Below, piece after piece: positions 58,214 through 64,000 of a DNA stretch of 64,000 nt; position 1 is the stretch's first letter, and each line of letters opens with the position of its first letter. The stretch is from Maratus speciosus. Its lineage: Eukaryota > Arthropoda > Arachnida > Araneae > Salticidae. The translations under genes were made by a program, and so were the position numbers. Where the stretch lies: the NCBI GenBank assembly GCA_963932465.1, contig OZ010799.1, forward strand, positions 160,018,761 through 160,082,760, read 5' to 3'. The notes beneath the pieces were generated by a model, which saw only the letters and a program-made list of their open reading frames with translations, was not told the origin of the DNA and made no database searches.

Positions 58214-58828
58214 TATTTCTAATAATGATTCTGACATTTTTAAAACAGAAAACATTGTGTAACTAGTTGGATATCAACATCATTACACTATATTTTACGT
58301 TGCACATTAACGTCCCACTATCACGTAAAAAAGCCACAACAGATGGTACTGCCTGACTGGATAACTTACCTGCTCGACCGTCCAGTTCTCCTGCAACGTA
58401 TAGCGGATTGTATGAAATTTTTAGAAGACAACGAATTTATATTTACCAATCCCCTCCCTTTCTCAGCTAACTGAGCAAACTCATTGTTTTCAGCTCCCAT
58501 TTCAGATAGGAACCCCTGTTTTGTACATAATGTAAATATTTGTCTTATTTCCTTTGGTTTGTTTTATTTAGTAATTTAGTATTTTCATTATATTTATCAG
58601 CATATGCATTTCACTTAAAGTTTTTCAGCTGTAATATTAAAAAAACATGTCTTGTAATTGTTTATGCATGTATACAACATAGTGCTGCCAATGTATGTAC
58701 TGATGACACTTCTTGTGAGTTCCAGAGTCAAAAACAGGAAATTGAATTTATTTTTCTGTATGTTATTAACTGTTTTAAAAATATTGTCATTGCTAATGTA
58801 TCTTACCATATGCAGTGGATTTGAGTCT

Positions 58829-58854
58829 CCCCCCCCCCCCCCCCCCCCCCCCCC
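58829..58854. repeat. 26-bp poly(C) tract
   Basis: A pure C run, so poly(G) on the minus strand, which is the sense strand of the host gene. Such runs can adopt G-quadruplex structure. Smaller related runs lie near 3392-3416, 48980-48989 and 62392-62403. Confidence 0.95.
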
Positions 58855-59075
58855 GCAGGATTGCACTTATACTCTAAAGCGAAAGCTGGGTTCCCGAGAC
58901 GGTCATCCGTGCCAATCCCAAAACTTTCTTCTATCGCATACATATGTTAATGTTTGAAATAGTTGTTACACTTATTAATACTTCAGCACTACACCAACTT
59001 CCATTTTTTTCTTAAATTCCTGCCTCATTTTATTTGTCAGAGTAAAAACGAGTTAATCTCGATAAAATCAAACGT

Positions 59076-59288
59076 AATTACACATTTTAAAACCTAACAA
59101 CATAAAAATAATTAATGAAGAGTATGTTTCCATGGAACAGAATTTTTTGTAGGGGTCTGTTTTATTAAAGGAATTTGTGAAGGGGCTTGTTTTATTAAAA
59201 GGAATTTTGTCAAGGGTTTTATAAAAAGGGAATTTTGTGAAAAGGCCTGTTTTACTAAGAGGAATTTTGTGAAGGGGCTTGTTTTATT
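59076..59288 (+). repeat. 213-bp direct repeat, first copy
   Basis: Matches 59749-59961 essentially perfectly at a constant 673-bp offset. Contains a minisatellite of about 32 bp, with GGGGCTTGTTTTATTAAAAG and GGAATTTTGTGAA. Confidence 0.9.
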
Positions 59289-59494
59289 CTGTTGAAACAT
59301 CTTTAAATGAGAATCGCCGCGTTACCTGGATCCGAAGGGCCCGTTGCTGCAGCCGATGTACAACAAAACTACGAAAAATCAAGAAAATCGTCATCACAAC
59401 GCTCCTTTCCGGTGGTGTAGCCCAAATTTGAATTGGGACTTGCTGCCTATAGTCTAAAACACATATGAATTTTATCCCAGTTCTATATATAACT

Positions 59495-60021
59495 CAGGGA
59501 TCGATGCAGTGATTTTTTCTTGGGGCCTATTTTGTGAAAAATAAAAGTTCTTTTGGTGAAATATATTGTATTTTTGTAAAAAGTCAAAGTTAATTTTGTG
59601 AAATTTAATATATTTTTCGTGAAAAGTAAAATTTTGTAACGAAATATGAAATCAGGTTACTGAAATCAGAACCAAGCACTTGTTAATAATAATTTATTTA
59701 AGTCCTTATAATAGAGTTTTCATTTCTGGTGAACTTGTTTTCTTTGCGAATTACACATTTTAAAACCTAACAACATAAAAATAATTAATGAAGAGTATGT
59801 TTCCATGGAACAGAATTTTTTGTAGGGGTCTGTTTTATTAAAGGAATTTGTGAAGGGGCTTGTTTTATTAAAAGGAATTTTGTCAAGGGTTTTATAAAAA
59901 GGGAATTTTGTGAAAAGGCCTGTTTTACTAAGAGGAATTTTGTGAAGGGGCTTGTTTTATTAAATGGATTTTTGTGAAGAGCCCCTAAATAGGTCATAAA
60001 TTTTGCCTGGATCGAACCCTG
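59495..60021. mobile_element. Probable hAT-type non-autonomous element
   Basis: Starts CAGGGATCGATGCAGTG and ends GGATCGAACCCTG, an imperfect inverted repeat with hAT-type CAGGG termini. Flanks do not give a clear 8-bp duplication. Contains the second copy of the 213-bp repeat. Confidence 0.5.
59749..59961 (+). repeat. 213-bp direct repeat, second copy
   Basis: See 59076-59288; identical short frames are predicted in both. It lies inside the hAT-like block, so the first copy may be a fragment of the same family. Confidence 0.9.
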
Positions 60022-60169
60022 TTACTTCATACACTTTTCGATGATAAACACGGACAGACAGACATTTTGTATAAACATATTCTTTGGAACCTCTGCCCCC
60101 TCAAACGTGTAAATCTGTCGAAAACCGGCAAACGAAAAAAATTCGATTACAAAAGTTTCATTTATCATA

Positions 60170-60687
60170 TAAGGTGTCTACATATTAGTTGGGCAATTTC
60201 GTAAGTTAAGACCTTCCGAAATATTAAATGAAATTAACTAGTTGAAAATCAGACTATTAGTAATATTGCAGAAATTTATTCATAGATGGCGTTAGGTGTC
60301 ATAACGGACGCTATCGCTTAGCGAGCGGAAATGTTATTCAATGGCCATCACGATTAAAAGATCTTTCACAGCTTGATTTCGGTGTATGGGATTTCGTAAA
60401 GGATCAAGTGTAGAAGCCGCCACTTCCTGCATCCATTCCTGAACTAAAATCAAGAATCTGCACTGCAATTAATTTGATCGACGGAAACATGCTGACAAAT
60501 CTGTGGTAGGAAATGATTTGCCGATAGGACATTTGCAGAGTCACGAAAAGAAGTCACATTGAACATTTGTGATAATGGTAAACTTTAACTATTTTTCTGT
60601 CTTACAACAATATGTAATTTAATTTTTTCCCTGTTAATCCCATTCAATAAATCATTAATTTTGCCCAACTAATTTATAGACACCCTG
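60170..60687 (+). mobile_element. mariner-like remnant
   Basis: Left AAGGTGTCTACATATTAGTT and right (reversed) CAGGGTGTCTATAAATTAGT are inverted ends; both continue GGGCAA. A transposase fragment lies inside. Similar in type to the element at 45603, but with different ends. Confidence 0.75.
60342..60572 (+). pseudogene. mariner-like transposase C-terminal fragment
   Basis: Reads WPSRLKDLSQLDFGVWDFVK, DQV, stop, then KPPLPASIPELKSRICTAIN and, after more changes, ending SHIEHL and TGA. LDFGVWDFVKDQV corresponds to the LDFFLWG-VKD-VY block around the last catalytic Asp in this transposase family, with SHIEHL as the usual tail. An in-frame TAG and further stops make it dead. It is only 168 bp from the end of a lectin-domain exon on the other strand. 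Confidence 0.75.
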
Positions 60688-60739
60688 TATATAGAAGAAA
60701 GTAAAAAAAAGAAAGAAAAGACAGAACATCTAAGTTTAC

Positions 60740-60820
60740 CGCGAACAACTAATCCATCCTTTCTTTCACAGATGTAAGAGGAGTTCCTTAACTTCCAGGC
60801 AAAGATATCACAGTCACCAC
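60740..60820 (-). CDS. C-type-lectin-like domain exon (C-terminal end)
   Basis: An 81-nt minus-strand exon. The first two bases complete a Ser codon (A+GT) from the previous exon. The open frame reads GDCDIFAWKLRNSSYICERK, then DGLVVR; the final G starts the Gly shared with the EGF-like exon. W-------SYICE is the closing motif of C-type-lectin folds, where the last Cys forms the conserved disulphide. The acceptor (TGTTGTAG) is weak in pyrimidines and the donor is GTAAAC. The two other frames stop, and the phase 1 exit matches the EGF-like exon 26 kb away. NSS is a possible N-glycosylation site. Calcium-binding residues cannot be judged because the upstream half of the domain is not in view. 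Confidence 0.65.
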
Positions 60821-60973
60821 CTACAACAGTTTGATGTTATTATTTTAAAATTAAAATTTACTTATTATTATGGAAAAATATAACTGCTTAAAGCTTAGGC
60901 TAAAAAACTTTTTTAAAGAAAACGGGGCATTTTTTAACATTAACGAAATGAGAAAAAACTATATTGGTCTTAC

Positions 60974-61069
60974 TCCAACAAGGTTTCGTCCGCCATAGCT
61001 GTTTTGCACAGGATTCTGAATTCTGCGATCCACGAAATAAGACATGCCGGGAGCTCGTTTGGTATCCCA
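60974..61069 (-). CDS. C-type-lectin-like domain exon (middle part)
   Basis: A 96-nt exon with a good acceptor (TTTTTGCTTTCAG) and a strong donor (GTAAGA). Phase 1 at both ends. The frame that fits the next exon reads GYQTSSRHVLFRGSQNSESC, then AKQLWRTKPCW. F-G-QN-ESCA-L resembles the region before the third conserved cysteine of a C-type-lectin fold (usually W-GEPN--E-C--L). All three frames happen to be open here, so the frame is chosen by phase with the neighbour 153 bp away; a different choice would give a different peptide. It is the most upstream exon I can support; it must be preceded by an exon ending in phase 1. Confidence 0.58.
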
Positions 61070-61139
61070 CTGAAAGCAAAAATAATTATTTATAACGTTG
61101 TATACGTTCAAAAGTTAATTACTAAAATTTTTTTTTCTT

Positions 61140-61290
61140 AAGTAGCTCTTTAGTAGAAAGTAGCTCTTTTTTCTTCTCTGACAGGCAAGCATAATTTTTC
61201 CTGGCCCTGAGAAAACCGCAACCGGACAAAAATAACACAATTTTATTTTATTTAAAACTAATCTCGAAACAATTTTATTTTATTTAAAAC
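61140..61290 (+). repeat. Direct repeat related to 62045-62160
   Basis: Shares TAGCTCTTTTTTC.TCTCTGACAGG, CATAATTTTTCC and ACACAATTTTATTTTATTTAAAA with 62045-62160, in the same orientation. It also contains a short internal duplication of TTTTATTTTATTTAAAACTAA..CTCGAAAC. The MITE at 61413-61955 lies between the two copies. Confidence 0.65.
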
Positions 61291-61412
61291 TAAACTCGAA
61301 ACTAAAATTCAATTAACAAAATTATAGTACAAGGCTTATGGGTGAGACGAATATAATATAGTCGAATATATGTTATTGAAGATAATTAAAAATTAAAAAG
61401 ATACACAATGTA

Positions 61413-61955
61413 CCGGGTGAGCAAAAAGTCCGTATAAACTTTAAAAATTCATAAAAACCGAAAAAGTAACCGAAATGAAAAACTGTTTGCAGGATTAGCA
61501 TCTATAGGTCACGGGAATTGTTTTAAGAAAGAAATAAAAATAACTCAAAAAACAGCCAACAGATGACGCTGGTTCGTGCGATTTTGGTGGAAATATGCAA
61601 ATGAAACGGTTATAAGAACTTACACTCCTAATCCAGAAATTGTCCATGTAAAATAACTTCACCAACAAAGCTTTATCCTTCATACTCAGCATCCTTGATC
61701 AAGTACACGGCTCACAACGGTGAACTAGTTCTGGATTAGTAGCGAAAATTCTTAAAACAGTTTCATTTGCATATTTCCGCCAAAATTCGAACGAACCAGC
61801 GCCATCTATCAGCTGTTTTTTGAGTTATTTTTTATTTCTGTCTTAAAAAAATCCCCGTGACCTATAGATGCTAATTCTGCAAAGAGTTTTTCATTTCGGT
61901 TATTTTTCGGTTTTTATGATTTTTTAAAGTTTATACGGACTTTTTGCTCACCCGG
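61413..61955. mobile_element. Palindromic Tc1/mariner-type MITE (CCGGGTGAGC ends)
   Basis: A 543-bp element flanked by TA (61411-61412 and 61956-61957). It begins CCGGGTGAGCAAAAAGTCCG and ends with the complement; arms of about 190 bp are inverted, with a CAGATGACGCTGGTTCGT / ACGAACCAGCGCCATCT pair. General architecture resembles the 4312-4763 MITE but the sequence differs. Non-coding. Confidence 0.85.
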
Positions 61956-61957
61956 TA

Positions 61958-64000
61958 TATTCAGCGTTTGAAATCCTTGGTGGTCCTCTGGTCCGCCAAA
62001 AATTCAATTGGCCCACTAATTTGAGAAATTTAGGGGTCCGCTGCACCAGTAGCTCTTTTTTCCTCTCTGACAGGAAAACATAATTTTTCCCGACCCAGAG
62101 AAAAACGCATTCGAGCATAAATCACACAATTTTATTTTATTTAAAAACACAAAATTAAATAAATAAATAAATAAAATATTTTCCTGGCAGTCAGATATCT
62201 GACATTCATGAACCTGACAGTCAGTTGAAATAAATAATTGGATATAAAATATCTAATTAACAATTTTATAGTTCTAATTTATGTACTGTTGTTTATTTAA
62301 TTTTTCGCAAATTATAATTTTAGTTTTTATTATGAGGAAAATTTTGGATAACTACAAATAAAGTTTGGTTTATATTCTAGTTGTGTGTATTGGGGGGGGG
62401 GGGTCACTCAAAGTGCTGAAATTATAGAATTTTATGTCGCGGACCAGTGACGATGCCTGCGGACCCGTAAATTCTCATGGTCACTAGTCCTTGGAACTAG
62501 TGATTTAAAAAAAAAAATTCTATCGATGATTGTTATTGTTGTTTTCAGGAAATTCCTTTATATATAAAGCATTTGAAATACATTCAATTACTTTTAAATA
62601 CAAATATATTTAAAATCATGGTTTAAATATATTTCAATAAGAATACATTTCATCATCAATCAGCATTTGTCCCCACAGATCACGAAATCTCATGTATATT
62701 TATGCAAAAATTGATCATTAGCTGATGTATGCTTCTGAATTTAGTTTTCCATATTAGAAACAGATTTTAGGCGGCTGATTATACATTTTAATGGATGCTT
62801 TTAGAAACTGCTTATTTAACACTGGAAAAGATTTCGTGCTATGTTGACCGAAATTTTCGTGTAGGAGTAGTTTCAAACCACAAGTTGGAACTACTACAAC
62901 AACTATTACTTAGTAACAGTTTTCACCAACTTTTATTCACAAGTTGGTGAAAATTATTACTAATATTTTAATATTTTGTAATTTAAATGAAGCGTGAAAT
63001 TCTACAATACAGAAGCATAATTTATTTTTTGTTCTTAGGCTGAACTATCCGTTGGTAAAATGTTGATCCATGAACTCGTGAAACGTTAAAGAATAAACTA
63101 GAAAAATAATGAACCAGTGAAATATTGAACTAGAGAAATATTCAAAAACCTATGATTACCCTTTTCAAACAAGTGTTACTGAAAACTGAATTTTGTTTAA
63201 AAAGAAGGCACATCACACTACGAACACCTAAAGTGTAAGTGTAACTTGTGTACGTAGAATTTAGGTGAATAACCACACCTTCCAATTTCATACGTTTCTG
63301 ATTAAAAATTAGTTACAAAACGTGTCAGAGAGTAGCCGTTTCGGACTTGACAAACAGCCTTAAAGATGACTTACGACTCTACACAATAAAAAACACGATT
63401 GTTTCCTAATATATGAAAAGATAATGTAACCACGAATGAGCCTACTTTTACGAAAAACGTTTTTTTATCTTCAGAAATCACAGAAACCAATATATTTTCG
63501 AGAATTAACGAAGCATTTATAAAATAAAAAGTACCTTTTGCTGCCACTGACATTCGGAAATGTTTACGAGTAGCTTTTATGGTGTATTAATGAAATTTCT
63601 CAAACAAGAATATCGGTTTTGAGGATGCTATCAATTCTCAATAAAGCAGTTTCAGCTGCGTAATTGAATTTATACGTGCAAGAGTAACAAAATAGCACTT
63701 ATTTTAATGTTATTGTTAATGCGGTTAATTTATCATGTTTATCTGCAAAACATTTTTGTTGAGCATTGATATGTTTACTCGAAAATGGGTAACATCGGAA
63801 ATATAAATATTTATCAATATTTAAAATCAGTATAAAAACTATTCAGAAACGTTTTTGACAATCGCTGACAATAAAAAAAACTTTGTTTTTATGGATGCCT
63901 CTTTATAAGTTTAAAACATATTGGTTTCTGAGGTTTCTAAATATTAGAAATCGTTGGTATTTCGCAAGAAGTTATTCTAAATTTTCATTCATGTCTATAT
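61958..64000. other. AT-rich upstream region, no certain exon
   Basis: This should contain or lead to the upstream exons of the lectin-like gene, but none could be supported. A frame at 63371-63553 on the minus strand ends next to a strong GTAAGT donor (63378) but leaves in a phase that does not fit the 60974-61069 exon. The interval 61975-62480 has partial inverted motifs around GGTCCGC and may be another worn DNA transposon. A G run lies at 62392-62403. Confidence 0.4.

Larger units (their letters stand above)
58922..60700 (+). mobile_element. Repeat related to the core of the hAT element at 46.5 kb
   Basis: The left end GTGCCAATCCCAAAACTTTC (about 58910) and the right parts GACAGACATTTT..TGTAAATCTGTCG (about 60050-60125) and ATAGAAGAAAGTAAAA (about 60692) match 46510 and 47430-47560 in order. 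It is stretched by an inserted hAT-like block (59495-60021) and a mariner remnant (60170-60687). The ends ACTTTCTTCTAT and ATAGAAGAAAGT are inverted repeats. Confidence 0.5.
13523..61069 (-). other. Gene span: split C-type-lectin-like, EGF-like, single-pass receptor
   Basis: Five minus-strand exons join into one continuous reading frame: 61069-60974, 60820-60740, 34548-34342, 22745-22655 and 13685-13523. Intron phases match at every junction (1, 1, 1, 2), every intron is GT-AG, and the joined frame ends in TAA. The product order is partial lectin-like domain, cysteine-rich EGF-like module, Pro-rich juxtamembrane stalk, one hydrophobic helix, then a basic cytoplasmic tail. That is the expected order for a type I cell-surface receptor, with adhesion or pattern-recognition a plausible but unproven role. 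Together the exons encode 211 residues; the signal peptide and the first part of the lectin domain are not seen here. Introns are 153 bp, 26.2 kb, 11.6 kb and 9.0 kb, the large ones full of transposons. Additional in-phase exons could have been missed. Confidence 0.65.

Noticed and set aside
58658..58957. Plus-strand frame with a proline run
   Set aside because: The run is a translation of the poly(C) tract.
59112..59300. Repeated peptide frames with FTKFLLVKQ-type units
   Set aside because: They are translations of a minisatellite in a duplicated repeat, with no start context or homology.

Overview
The window looks like an AT-rich, intron-heavy and transposon-dense arthropod nuclear genome. 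An arachnid, perhaps a spider, is my best guess; this rests on the type of BEL/Pao, Tc1/mariner, hAT, piggyBac-like and tRNA-SINE repeats and on the composition, not on a species-specific marker. There are no operons, no bacterial features, no complete tRNA or rRNA genes and no CRISPR array. Most long open frames are chance or transposon-derived.

The main host gene is on the minus strand and covers most of the window. Five exons with good splice sites and compatible phases can be chained from 61,069 down to 13,523: two exons giving the C-terminal part of a C-type-lectin-like domain (60,974-61,069 and 60,740-60,820), one phase 1-1 cysteine-rich EGF-like exon (34,342-34,548), one exon with a single transmembrane helix (22,655-22,745) and a terminal exon with a basic cytoplasmic tail ending in NETYYAA (13,523-13,685). 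Together they encode the last 211 residues of a type I membrane protein. Its N-terminus was not found and probably lies beyond the right edge. The three large introns (about 9.0, 11.6 and 26.2 kb) contain almost all the transposons described below.

Layout. 1-13.5 kb: downstream of the gene, AT-rich, with piggyBac-like TTAA MITEs, nested inverted repeats and diverged tandem arrays. 13.7-22.6 kb (last intron): a worn pogo/Tigger-type element holding other insertions, a TTAA MITE, and a dead Tc1 (DD34E) transposon with a 1.07-kb TIR element inside it. 22.7-34.3 kb: an 880-bp palindromic MITE and a full-length, apparently intact BEL/Pao LTR retrotransposon (27,664-33,605; CATAG target duplication; one 1,717-aa Gag-Pol frame), in the same orientation as the host gene. 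34.5-60.7 kb: tRNA-derived SINEs, hAT MITEs, an unclassified dispersed repeat with 175-180-bp periodicity, a mariner-like transposase cut in two by a hAT-type element with a perfect 8-bp target duplication, a second Tigger remnant, and a third mariner fragment next to the lectin exons. 61-64 kb: a palindromic MITE and AT-rich sequence with no certain exon.

The BEL element is the only apparently intact mobile element. Every DNA-transposon transposase here is truncated, frameshifted or interrupted. The most useful result is the split receptor gene, which an ORF-length view would miss because none of its exons exceeds 207 bp.
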